Part shown: positions 54,383 to 64,000 of the stretch, in pieces
How positions within the stretch are numbered: position 1 is the stretch's first letter
Layout: each line of letters starts with the position of its first letter
From: Ceriagrion tenellum
Taxonomy: Eukaryota; Arthropoda; Insecta; Odonata; Coenagrionidae
Reading direction: 5' to 3'
Length of the DNA stretch: 64,000 bases
Assembly: GCA_963169105.1 (NCBI GenBank)
Contig: OY720644.1
Span: 5,291,001 to 5,355,000, forward strand
Position numbers and translations under genes: made by a program
The notes under the pieces: model-generated
Database searches by the model: none
What the model was told of the DNA's origin: nothing
The model's input: the letters and a program-made list of their open reading frames with translations, nothing else

Positions 54383-54939
54383 TTAAGGTAGTTTGAGCGA
54401 AAAATCATTTTACTTTTAAATCAATGAATTTGGTCTCATTTTAAAGAAATAATCTCACCTATCCAATAACACCAAATATCTACCCCTTACCACATTACTT
54501 TCGGAGATATTTGCAAGAAAATACCCGCCCTTTTATACGGGAAATGGTACGTGTAATTACTCCAGAGAGACATTATTTACAAAATGAGGTATTTCTAACA
54601 CTTAGATGTCGTCAAAAAACTAAGTGTAGTTTGTATGTTTTCTCTACTATTTTTGAAAATTAATCATATTGTCATCGTAATAGGTTCTAGGGTATCACAA
54701 AAAATCTTCCATTTTGAAGGAGTTTCAAATGCACCGCGCGAAAAAAATGAGTCAAGTTAAAGACTTGTTTAGATATTTTCATTTAATTACTTACAATATC
54801 TGTTATAAAAAACTATATTATTGCGCCAATAATAGTGCAATATTTAATTGATGTGTCCTACATCTGGTGAAATTAAAACGTATAATTCGAATATGGTCTC
54901 TATTATGACTAGGGAACTATCTCGCTCGGACTACCTTAA
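54383..54939 (+). mobile_element. TTAA MITE family M1, copy 3 (cleanest)
   Basis: Ends are TTAAGGTAGTTTGAGCGA and TCGCTCGGACTACCTTAA, i.e. TTAA on both sides of inverted GGTAGTYYGAGCGA termini; 557 bp. It has no coding capacity. It serves as the reference for the interrupted copy at 10531. Confidence 0.82.
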
Positions 54940-55285
54940 TGGAGTAGTTAGCTTAATATTGACAAGTTGGTAACTACGAAGTTTCTTGTTGCGTTGGAGA
55001 ATCAGAGACGAGTTTTCAGAACTAAATTACGTACAATCATTATATTTGCGGTTCACCCACATAACTCAGGCCCAAAATATTTTTTTTGTGCATCAGAATG
55101 CCGCATTACTAGCAACTATGAAGTTCCAAATCCGTAGAAGATCTTAAGTAGAGCCTATGGGATTGGATGGAGATCAAAATACAAAAATACAGTAATTCTC
55201 CCACACAGATACGGTTACAACAAAAAACTGAAGACTAAAATGATGACAGCACATGATGGGGGATGAACAAGGAAGAGTCCGCCGG

Positions 55286-56120
55286 ACTAAAAACAATAAT
55301 AATTTTATTGCCCCTTTAAACATGGCCCAAGATTACACAATCACTTAGCAAAAATAGTTGACAGTAGCTTCAGGTGACCCCTAAGGCAATGCCTGTTGTC
55401 GGGGGCACCTTCAGGACAGATGCAATACAAAAATGATCACAACAGAAGTGGCAGTATAAAATGTAATACAAAAAAAAATTCATCAATCAGAGTTTAACCA
55501 GTTTAAGAAAAGATTTAATATGATTGGTCTATTTAATTTGTAGTGGCAAAGAATTGACACTACAAACTAGAGATATAACAACTTGAAATTATTACTAGTG
55601 TTATTTATAATCTCAACTAAACCCAAAAGGTCGTTACAACAATTTTTAGAAATTATCATGTACCACATTTGTTGCAGTCAACAGCCAAAGTTTAACCTGC
55701 TTCAGAAAAAATTTTACATGCTTCATAGATTTGATTGTTTTAGGCAAACAATTTAAAAGGTTTGGCCCCATATAGATAAAACATCGTTTGTACAATGTTA
55801 CGTTTGGCTTTGGCAAAACATATAACAAGTAGGACCGTAGGCCGTAGGAATGAGGTTTTTCCAATACCTTTGGGTTATTCCCACTTCGGAGGTAAAACGA
55901 ACGTAAGACCTTATAAACATACATTTGCCTCACGGGTAATATCCGCAGCTTGACAAATAAGGGAAAAGATGGTGAAAGGTAGCCTTCTCTGGCCATGATT
56001 CTGATAATTGATTTCTGGGTCGTTTCTACTCTTTTAAATGAGTTCTTGTAGGCACCACCCCAGCTTATGAGACCATAGTTTAGCTTTGAATTGACAAGAG
56101 CATAATATATGTTGTATGAT
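55286..56120 (-). pseudogene. CR1/jockey-like LINE tail (family D)
   Basis: The minus frame up to 55646 encodes YALVNSKLNYGLISWGGAYK, then VETTQKSIIRIMAREGYLSP, KLRILPVRQMYVYKVLRSFY, KPHSYGLRSYLL and YMGPNLLNCLPKTIKSMKHV. This is the post-palm C-terminus of CR1/jockey-type LINEs. The first 25 or so codons of the open frame (from 56200) are flanking DNA. The 3' UTR runs to about 55290 and ends with GGGGCAATAAAATTATTATT, a polyadenylation-like signal and TTA tail. Direct repeats of about 35 bp flank the copy. Confidence 0.82.
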
Positions 56121-56127
56121 AATATGA

Positions 56128-56166
56128 TAGCACATGACGGGGAGGATGAACAAGGAAGAGTTCGCG
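56128..56166. repeat. Flanking direct repeat of LINE D
   Basis: AGCACATGACGGGGAGGATG ... AGAGTTCGC here and AGCACATGATGGGGGATGAA ... AGAGTCCGC at 55248-55281 differ by a few bases. They flank the LINE on both sides, like an unusually long, diverged target-site duplication. Confidence 0.6.
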
Positions 56167-56279
56167 GGGATGACAATGAGCGGCGTCTAACATGACACAA
56201 ATGCGGTTAGTCTGAGCGATCACAGGGGAAAATTAAAGGATAGGGAGAAGCAGACGATGATAGGGTAGTAGTAGCGAGA

Positions 56280-57050
56280 ATCAACTCCTCCTCACAGACC
56301 CCCCCCCGCCCCTCCTTCCCCAAACATCCCTCCACCGACATTTTCCCTCTACCTATCCCCTGCACCTCAAAACTCCCCCCTCCACACCACATTTCTCCCT
56401 CCCCACTCTCCCGCACCGCACACCGCCAACTATATCCCCTGTGATGTATTATTCATAGGCTGCTCCTCCCCAACTGCACCCCTACTTCGTCCCCCCCACC
56501 TCCTGCCAACAACCAAACCCCTATGCGCCTCGCCTCGCCCCACACCCCTTTCCCTTCGGATCTGGTCACAGAGAGAAATTTTAATGACTGCTGGAGTGCG
56601 AGTGAAGCCGTGTAGTATGCGCCTTTGCTTGAAATTGGGTGCAGCTCCACATCCCTCCACACCCACTAAGCGACCCATACACACATACACGCCATCTCTT
56701 CCCTTCTCATGCCCCTACAACACCCATCCCCCTTCCTTATCGCCGCATAAACAACACCCCCTCTCCCCCCCAACCAACACCACATACCATACACCCATCT
56801 TTCCCACTCTCACCCCGCTAACATTTTCCACCTTACTCAACTCTACCCACCCACCCTCTCTGCCGTGCATTCTAATACATCGTCCCCCCCACTTCAAAAA
56901 GGTGCCACCGAGTCCCGCACCCACACGCCGCACCCGCACCCCGAAGTACCCGCAAAGCTTCTCCCCCTGCTCATCTTACCCGCCGTGTCGCACGAAACCG
57001 CGCTTCTGGTCCGACACCACCCACCACAATACCACCCTTGGAACAGGAAT
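56280..57050. repeat. C-rich, G-poor tract
   Basis: About 770 bases with very strong C and A/T-over-G bias on the plus strand (e.g. ACCCCCCCCCGCCCCTCC, CACCCCCTCTCCCCCCC). Long frames on both strands (212 codons plus at 56584-57222) are Pro/Thr/His-rich artefacts. Confidence 0.6.
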
Positions 57051-57289
57051 GACAAATGAAACAAACTTTGCGATAACTGTATCAATCTTTGTTTCAATTG
57101 ATAGGCCTCGGCCTGGAACGGTCAAATATGGTGCGATTGTAATTTCATTATGTTTTTTTCTTCGGCCCACGACATTTGGCCAACAGCCCACGCACGCTTT
57201 CAAACCTTCGATTGAAATTTAGACAATTTTTCTCTACACTCCACACCAATTTATTCTGACAATTTTAATAAGGTTTTACGGTTTACTTA

Positions 57290-57945
57290 ATCCATCTACA
57301 TCTACATAATGCCCTGGGAGCCGCCGCATGGGGGTGCGGCAGGGGGTGTTGGGTCCCCAGCCGTGTAAGGGTGTAAGTTTTTGGAGATGGAATGGCGACA
57401 CGTATTATAGGACTGTATTTAGTGGAGCTCAATTTTGATTGTGGTCGCTTATTGTTCGCGGAAAGAATGAGTTTTTGTACCTATCTGTTCGGCAGAGTAT
57501 CTTTCTTATTTTATCGCATTTGTCAGACCTCGAGATGTAGTGAGGCGTCATGATAATATTCTCTATGTCGCTCTGAAAAATATCAATTCTGAATTTATCA
57601 AGCAACCGAAGCTTAGCGTGTAGCCTATGAGTTTTTAGGGGCTCCCACCTTAATCCCTCTAAAAGGTGTGAGACACGATATGTACGCTTGTAGCAGTTTC
57701 TAACTAAGCGCGCTGCTTTCCTTTGTATTTTATTATTTTTTTTGGTTAAATCTATATGACCAGGGTCCCAAATGCTCGCGGCGTATTAGAGGTGTGGCCT
57801 AACCAGAGCGAAGTATAACCTCTCTTTGACTTTTTCATCCGAGGACCTTCCTATTATACGTTTAACAAAACCTAGTTTCTTTAATGCAGCGCCACATATG
57901 TTCTGTACGTGTAATCCCCACGATAAATAAGAAGTTAAGGTCTCC
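57290..57945 (-). mobile_element. LINE family C 3' end, second copy
   Basis: Reverse-orientation relative of 3925-4575. On the plus strand it begins with the tail CCATCTACATCTACATAATG. It contains CTGTTCGGCAGAGTAT, AGACCTCGAGATGTAGTGAG and CTTTGTATTTTATT, matching the other copy in reverse, and stops at GTGTAATCCCCACGATA near 57930. The frame is broken throughout. Confidence 0.8.
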
Positions 57946-59118
57946 AGAAGAATATCATATTACGAGAATATAATTAGAAAATAGAGACAGCTAAAGAGGC
58001 AGGTTTATAATATCATATCCACCGCGATCGAAAATAGACCAAAATGGCTACCAATTAGACTTTGAAGTTGGTCATTCGATCGGTTGGTTGGTTCGACAGG
58101 TAGGGTTGCTAATTAGTTGACTTATTTCTTAATCTGCAAAATAGTATAAACAAATATTTCGTTTTGAATGATTCCTGTAGGAATCTTGTATTTTTTATCG
58201 TTAACATTGTAGCAAATCAATAAAAATTCATTCTGTAGCATTGGAAGCATAACTAAAGTGCAAGTTGGTGAAAGTTCACATTTAGACAAGTTTTTAGAAG
58301 TTCTAGCTAATAAATTGAATTTCGTTGTTTCTTTAACTTTATTATGGTGCATTATTGTGTAATTAGGCGACAACTCACCCATTGCCACACACATGGCGTG
58401 AGATGGCTCGCGGGACACTACGTAGATATGTAGCGGTTGATTTGATGAGTTGTGCTCGGTCATTACGGAGGAATATTCAAAGTAATAAATGGATTGCACT
58501 GAATACACTAAAATGTGCCACTAAACAACCCTCATGTCCCTCTTCTAGCAATCGGGCTAGTTATTATATCGATTTGTCATAAAATTAGTCATCCTACGAG
58601 AGAATGACAAGAAATACAATCAAATAGGCCAGCCAACAGTAGGTTTGATGAGTTAACGTCACAATCGCGAATATGTTTGGCCTCTTTTTTTTAGGATTCA
58701 CGTAACACATTAATCAATATAGTTGTTGATACGGTAGTTCTGATTCAATTTGTGTCCTCAGGGTGCATGACACGGAAATAATTTCCAATGCGGTATCAAA
58801 CACTACGAAGACGATTTCAGGTGCAATCTTAGAAACTTCGTCAGCTGAACGATTTCACGTGGTTAACACGTTAACGTGGAAAACAAGTTACGTCAGCTTA
58901 ACGTGGAAAACGCGTTAAGGCCTCTGAAAATGTGAGTCTCGACACAACAAAATGAATACATTTTATTTACAATGGACTCTACATAGCAAGACTTAACTCA
59001 ACAACGGTTTCAGCAAAACACTGCCATCATCCACTATCAAAGCACAGAGTGAGCACTAGTCTATAAGTTGAGTAAACTTAATGGTTGAAGGCGTAACTTT
59101 GTGGAATGACACTACTGA
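57946..59118. other. No supported gene
   Basis: A 128-codon minus frame at 58122-58508 is AT-driven and has no domain. At 58856-58920 overlapping palindromes occur (TTAACACGTTAACGTGG and a repeated TTAACGTGGAAAAC). Confidence 0.4.
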
Positions 59119-59290
59119 CATGACTAAAAAGAGAGAACTCTTAGTATTTTCCACCCTTGAAACTTTAATTCCCGACCCAGGTTTCGACTGCCTTGCAATC
59201 ATTATCAAAGGTACATTATACATGATATGAGAGTTAATATATAAAGTTTTAAGTGTGGAAAATACTAAGAGTTCTCTCTTTTTAGTCATG
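59119..59290. mobile_element. 172-bp inverted-repeat mini-element
   Basis: Perfect 36-bp inverted arms at 59119-59154 and 59255-59290 (CATGACTAAAAAGAGAGAAC ... and complement), with weaker pairing continuing inward. The interior carries a minus-strand hammerhead-like core. The arrangement (motif then a common 3' end pointing outward on each side) matches the PLE terminal pairs, with the plus half cut very short. Confidence 0.6.
59171..59210 (-). ncRNA. Hammerhead-like motif in mini-element
   Basis: On the minus strand: CTTTGATAATGATTGC, loop AAG, GCAGTCGAAACCTGGGTCGG. A 6-bp stem (GATTGC/GCAGTC, one G-T pair) lies between a TGATAA box and CGAAACC. Apart from PLE2 it is the best-paired core in the window. 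Confidence 0.42.
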
Positions 59291-60518
59291 TTACTATGAG
59301 TTGAGCCTTGGTAAGTGGATTTGTGCATTATTGCACCGATTGAATACGTTCCACCGATTCAATCTTCAGCTAAATTGGCTTCAGTCGAAGAGCGGAGGTC
59401 ATTGACGCCATTAAGGACGGGGTGTTCACTTTATGGATGTGAAGATTTTTCGTAGGAATGGAGAAAGGGTGCTGAGAGAAACCCGGCGTTGGCAAAACTG
59501 TGTTGTAAACGGAAGGTCTCTGTAGAGTGGTCCCATCCGCTGGCCTAACAGAATCTATCGTCTGGCTTGACGTCCAAATCGACGGGTGGGGTAGAGAAAT
59601 TGCAGTCTCCCTCCCTCCCAATGGAATCGGGATTTTGCTTAAAATTTGCCACCTCCGCCATGGGACGTTAAACAGGGGCAGGCCTTCGAGATGAGATGCT
59701 AATACTCTTGACGCCTAAGTCAACAGTTCCTCTCGCTTTCCTGTAATTGACAGACATCCTATCTCTACTCACTACTGACAACTTCTAATAGTGCCAATGG
59801 AAACATGTACGAACTATTCCTAAACAGAAAGGTTACAATTTTTGGTATGTTACCGATTTTTTATTAATTCTTTTAAGAGTAAATAAACTTTTCCAATTGA
59901 TCTAGCTACTATAATTACCATAGCATGTAAATGAGGTGATAAGGTAAACCAGAACGCTTGCGTCAGTCTAGTAAACAACCGTTCCTTACTGCATAATACA
60001 CTTATTTGTGATATTTTTTTCAATTTCAGACCAACGCGAAGTACGTACCAAAGATGTTGACTTGATCATTATTAATTTTCACACATATCAAAAAACTTTT
60101 AAATCGATAAAATTTTTAAAATTATTAAGGCCATTGACAATTCTCTGGTGGAATGACGTCATCAAGTACCTAAAATTACCCAAAATTCATCGTTAAACTA
60201 TCTAATAATTCCAAGTAACCAAAACTCTCATCCAAAGAAAAGGTTGTTAGCGATAAATGTCATTTAATATGGGCCACACCAAACTGGTCCCTTGATGAGA
60301 TCAATTGCTGAAATGAAAAATAAATTTACTGAGATGAAAATTTTAACTTTTATCTTACCACATTAAACATGAAACCTTAAGCTAAGATGCGTTAGGTCCA
60401 AGTGTCTCATTAGATAACGAGAGTAATTACAATTTACATTCTTGTTTAACATTTTACGGAGACGATTAGAAAATTCTACCCAAAAAAACTTTAAAGGGAA
60501 TGAGACAGTTAAAAAAAA
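59291..60518. other. No recognisable feature
   Basis: Mixed sequence with short frames on both strands and no domains. The 83-codon minus frame at 59370-59621 is unsupported. Confidence 0.4.
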
Positions 60519-61086
60519 GCTTCAGGTCGTTTGAGCGAAAAATCATGTCACTTAGAAATCGATGAATTAGGCCTCATTTTAAAGAAAAATATCTCACCTA
60601 TCCAATGGCACAGAAAATTCTACCCCTTACCTCATTACTTTCGGAGATATTTGCCAAAATATACCAGCCCAATTACATGGGAAATGGTACGCGTATGCAC
60701 TCCAGAGAGACATTATTTACAATATGAGGTATTTTTAACACCTAGATGTCTTAAAAAAAACTAACAGTGTGTAGTTTGTATATTTTCTCAACTACATTTG
60801 AAAATTAGCCATATTGTCACCGCAGTAGGTTCTTGGGTATCACAAAAAACCTTCCGTTGTGAAGGAGTTTCAAACGCACCGCGCGAAAAAAATGAGTCAA
60901 GTTAAAGGCTTATTTAGATATTTTCATTTATATAATTACAATTTCTATCATGTAAAACTATATTATTGCACCATTAGTAATGCAATATATTAAATATATG
61001 TGTCCTACAGCTGGTGGAAATAAAGCGTATAATTACAATATGGTCTCTATTATGATTAGGGAACTATCTCACTCGGACAACGTTAA
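60519..61086 (+). mobile_element. TTAA MITE family M1, copy 4
   Basis: From CAGGTCGTTTGAGCGAAAAA to CACTCGGACAACGTTAA. The blocks CTCACCTATCCAATGGCA, GGGAAATGGTACGCG and TATTGCACCATTAGTAATGC are shared with the other copies. The outer TIR bases have mutated on both sides. Confidence 0.75.
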
Positions 61087-61999
61087 GAAACTGCGGTCCA
61101 CGTAATAATATATGGTAAAATTATATACGTAATTGTGGAAGGCTAGAATACTGGTTTTCTTAAAAAAAAAGTTTATTTTCCTTCAAGTCTCCCACAACTT
61201 CGCCACGCCCCCCTTTTCTCTCTCAACCCCCGCCTAACTCCTCCTTCCTTCGCCCCATCCCTTTCCCACTGTTGGTACGGAAGAGACCAAAGGACCTTGC
61301 ATATTTGTGTGCCAGTGCACAGCACTGCCAACCCGTTAAAGGGACGTTAAACTGAGTCTAAAACTTTCGCGAAAGTTACGCGCCACTGGAGGTAGTCAAA
61401 GCACACGTGGAAAAAATAAGAAAGAAAACATTTTTTCGTAACTTTGTGAAAGTCTATGGGACGAGCTTTTTGGAGGATTATGTCCCAGTTTTGACGTCGT
61501 CACCACCACCGCCATGCATGAATGGGTCTGTGCATTACGTACACCACTTATTTTCATAATGAAAACCTTTTTTTTGCTGAAGACTTTTCCTCACACCAAA
61601 GTAACTTTGAAAGTGTTTTCATTTGGTTTATATCGATAAATAACTGTTATTACGATAAAATGTCTATTCTAAAATTTAACCACAGCCTTAGTCGAGTACC
61701 ATTCTCAACTATGAAAAATTGGCCCATACGTTGGTGTAACAAATAAAAAATTCATTCACTCGTACATATGTGAGAAATACTGGCGTAACCTATTGCTCGA
61801 TTATCTTCTGATGCGGATAATTAAGTTTACCCATTCCACTAGTCGTATTTTCCCATTGATACTTACTTAAAATTTCAGTGTTCTCAGCGAAGTTATTCTT
61901 TCACAAGACATAGTGGAAGACGTAACTCAAGTTTTCTGGCCTATTCATGTGAAATGAAGACATTGTTTATCTAGGTTGCTCATTAAGAAAAACCCGGCA
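61087..61999. other. No recognisable feature
   Basis: A short C-rich patch at 61200-61260, otherwise AT-rich, without repeats or convincing frames. Confidence 0.4.
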
Positions 62000-62190
62000 T
62001 TAGAGAGATGGATCTTATAATAACAAGGAAAAGATATGCAGAAGGGGGAGAAAAAGGGAAGTGTGCTGGAAAGGCATGTGAAGAGATGGAGAATAAACTT
62101 CATGGACGGTATGAATACAGGTATGGATAATGCCGAGTTAATGGATGAAATCGTGTACTGAGAAAGGAACCTTATAAGGACTAGTTGAAC
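62000..62190 (+). pseudogene. Old LINE tail scrap
   Basis: A plus-strand conceptual translation gives VKRWRINFMDGMNTGMDNAE, then LMDEIVY, a stop, and ERNLIRT. The (R)INF(M/L)DGMxTGMD phrase resembles LINE tail sequence after the RGRPR block. The 127-codon minus frame over it is a shadow. The match is short. Confidence 0.4.
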
Positions 62191-62534
62191 GACTGATGAG
62201 AGTAATTTGATCTCTACATAAAGATACTTCTTAAAACGGAAAGCTGACAATTTAGTCATAAAGCTATTAGGACTATTAAAAAAATCATCACTGAAGAGTT
62301 GCACATTATCCTTGAACTTGTAACACAACCTTCAAATTGTAAGAATAAGAAATAAAACCTTTATAAACATTAAGAATATTATTCGGAACAACGAAGATCT
62401 TCCAGAAAACATTAACAAACTGCTATTACACTTAAGAGTAGAAATATAATTATCACCTTTTCTAATTCTCTATTTTTCGTACGGAACTTCCTCAATCCGC
62501 AAGCTATCTAAAATACTGGAATGGAATAAAGGCC

Positions 62535-62977
62535 CCGATAAAAAATACCTTTGAAGCTGTTCTATAGAACATAAGGAATTCTACAGAAATTGACTATTTT
62601 TCTTCATAACTAGTTCCTTTTCTAAGGATCTGAACGAAACATGAGAGCATGACTCTACAGATGACTACGTAGATGTGGATGTACAGACCGTGTGCTCTGT
62701 AGAGTTATTTTCTGCAGAGCAAAATAACTCCTTACAAGCTGTTCTGTAGAACTTCAGCAACTCGACGGAAATATGTGAGGTTTCCGTTGACTCAGTCATT
62801 TTCTAAGGACCTATATGGAGAGTCGTAGGGAATTCTACAGAACGTCCGAAGGTATTCTGCAGAATGTCGAAGGGAAATTCGTGAAATGCCGTTTCAATAC
62901 TTTAAGGAATATCTGCAGACCTTTTTAGGAAATTCTGTAGAAGTATTTATAAGGAGACTATACAGAATTTTTTAGCA
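62535..62977. mobile_element. Palindrome-array TIR element M2, copy 2
   Basis: Second copy of the element at 22634-23101, ending TTTTTTAGCA. It shares GAAGCTGTTCT, CTAGTTCCTTTTCTAAGGAT and CCTTACAAGCTGTTCTG. Its central 22-bp array has only about two units (62830-62873) instead of four. It carries an extra stretch near 62660-62690 containing CGTAGATGTGGATGTAC. Confidence 0.7.
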
Positions 62978-64000
62978 TTTGGGGTTTCAGGGAAGATATG
63001 GATTAGAATGCATTCATATAAAATCAACTGCAATTATTTGTACATCAATTATTTTATTTCAATGCGCTTGGATTTAAGTATGCCATCATTAATTTTACAC
63101 CCAATGAAATACATATTTACATGCAGAAATTGAACCAACGATGGTACAGCACATGTAGAAGTGAAACAGATCTTATGGGATGACGCCCTAGGCCCAATCA
63201 CTGCATGAATGCCAGTACCTACGCTTATCTGGTCGCCCGTAAAACTCGCAGACGTATAAAACTATTCCCTCTGGTAGGACACATCCGACTCAATTTGCTG
63301 CCCAAATGACCTGCTCCGCTCTCAATAAACCCGCGGCGCCATCTCCTTTAGTGCAGGCACTCTGAGCGACCACCGTCCTTACCTTAAGCCCCGACCGACC
63401 GACCGAATCACGACTTCCCCCCCCCCACACACACACACACTGCATCCTGCAAACACCGCATCATCGTGCCCTGCGCCATTCATTATGCATATTTCCACGC
63501 CTCCACACACGGTCTTCAATCTCTCGCCCTCGTAAGCTTACTGTAATTCCGCACGGTTCCGGGGAATAGCGCCTTATGGGTAAATCACTAAACAGACACA
63601 CATTATTGGTACGGCCAGAGAGACGGCACTTCCGGTTCGCTCACGCGCTAGAAACAGGCATGTCAAGTGAATCGAAACGAAATATTTAGTTCCATTTCAG
63701 CATTTAGAGGAATTAACATATTATTTCAGTGCATACAGTGGGAACGTGAAACATTGTCGCGCGATCAAACTAAACATTCGATCATCTTCAAATATATAAA
63801 AGAGGAAAGTGTGAAAGTGCGGTCACAGTTATAACTACCAAAACACTGAACGGAATGACGTAAAACTTTGTAACATGATTCCTTATGTCACTCGAAAGGT
63901 TTATGGCTACGTTTTGCTCACCAAATGGTCTCCGGTTCGACTCCGGTCAAGTAAAAGCGTTTCCATCAGAAATACATGTAAAGCTCGTTTTCCTGGCATG
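62978..64000. other. CpG-richer end; possible Pol III B-box scrap
   Basis: At 63190-63640 the sequence is richer in CpG (CCGCGGCGCC, ACCGACCGACCGAATC) with a CA microsatellite at 63424-63440. At 63928-63942 CTCCGGTTCGACTCCGG contains an exact B-box GGTTCGACTCC in a 4-bp stem. No A box or tRNA clover-leaf is evident upstream, so a tRNA gene is not called; a SINE fragment is possible. Confidence 0.35.

Noticed and set aside
56584..57222. 212-codon Pro/Thr/His-rich plus frame
   Set aside because: The sequence is a C-rich tract; frames are open in several phases on both strands and no domain is visible.
58122..58508. 128-codon minus frame as a gene
   Set aside because: AT-rich composition, no domain and no splice or promoter support; length is within chance for such DNA.
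63900..63960. tRNA gene suggested by GGTTCGACTCC
   Set aside because: The B box and a short stem are present, but no A box, acceptor stem or anticodon arm could be placed upstream.

Overview
This 64 kb window is eukaryotic, non-coding-rich and AT-rich. It looks like invertebrate, most likely arthropod, genomic DNA. That inference rests on its repeats: non-LTR retrotransposon tails of the 'SETWT...WCYRRML' and 'SYLRSV...RGRGRPRK' types, jockey/CR1-like tails ending in GTAGAT or TAA repeats, Penelope-like retroelements (PLEs) with GIY-YIG endonucleases, and many short terminal-inverted-repeat elements. I could not identify a complete host gene, a tRNA, an rRNA or a CRISPR array. There are no operons and no prokaryote-style genes. 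Most short open frames are chance or low-complexity.

Layout. 0-9 kb: LINE tails on both strands, one split by a 230-bp insertion with a target duplication, plus a GAATCGAAT-rich inverted-repeat element. 10-23 kb: a MITE family with TTAA ends (four copies in the window), a 147-bp near-perfect foldback nested in one copy, LINE tails, an LTR-like fragment between direct repeats, and an element built of 22-bp palindromic units. 24-25.6 kb: a PLE 3' end followed by a LINE tail. 27.1-27.7 kb: a TIR element carrying a broken MADF-like exon. 28-32.7 kb: the main feature, a palindromic head-to-head pair of PLE copies (RT plus GIY-YIG), followed by a second inverted pair of PLE termini. 33-52 kb: mostly unrecognised AT-rich DNA with GC-skewed tracts, a LINE tail split by a Harbinger-like MITE, a 725-bp DNA-transposon derivative and one plausible minus-strand terminal exon. 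52.3-53.8 kb: a second head-to-head PLE pair from another lineage, with a 13-bp direct repeat around the whole pair. 54-64 kb: more MITE and LINE copies, a 172-bp inverted-repeat mini-element with a hammerhead-like core, and a CpG-richer end.

The genes do not form a pathway. The common thread is retrotransposition: PLE RT/endonuclease products, LINE tails and non-autonomous elements. The most notable pattern is that PLE ends repeatedly occur as divergent inverted pairs (28-32.5, 32.5-32.7, 46.7, 52.3-53.8 and 59.1-59.3 kb), and that these ends, including the unpaired one at 25 kb, carry a TGAWRA / short stem / CGAAA core resembling a degenerate hammerhead ribozyme. All identifications were made by eye from sequence; no searches or folds were run.
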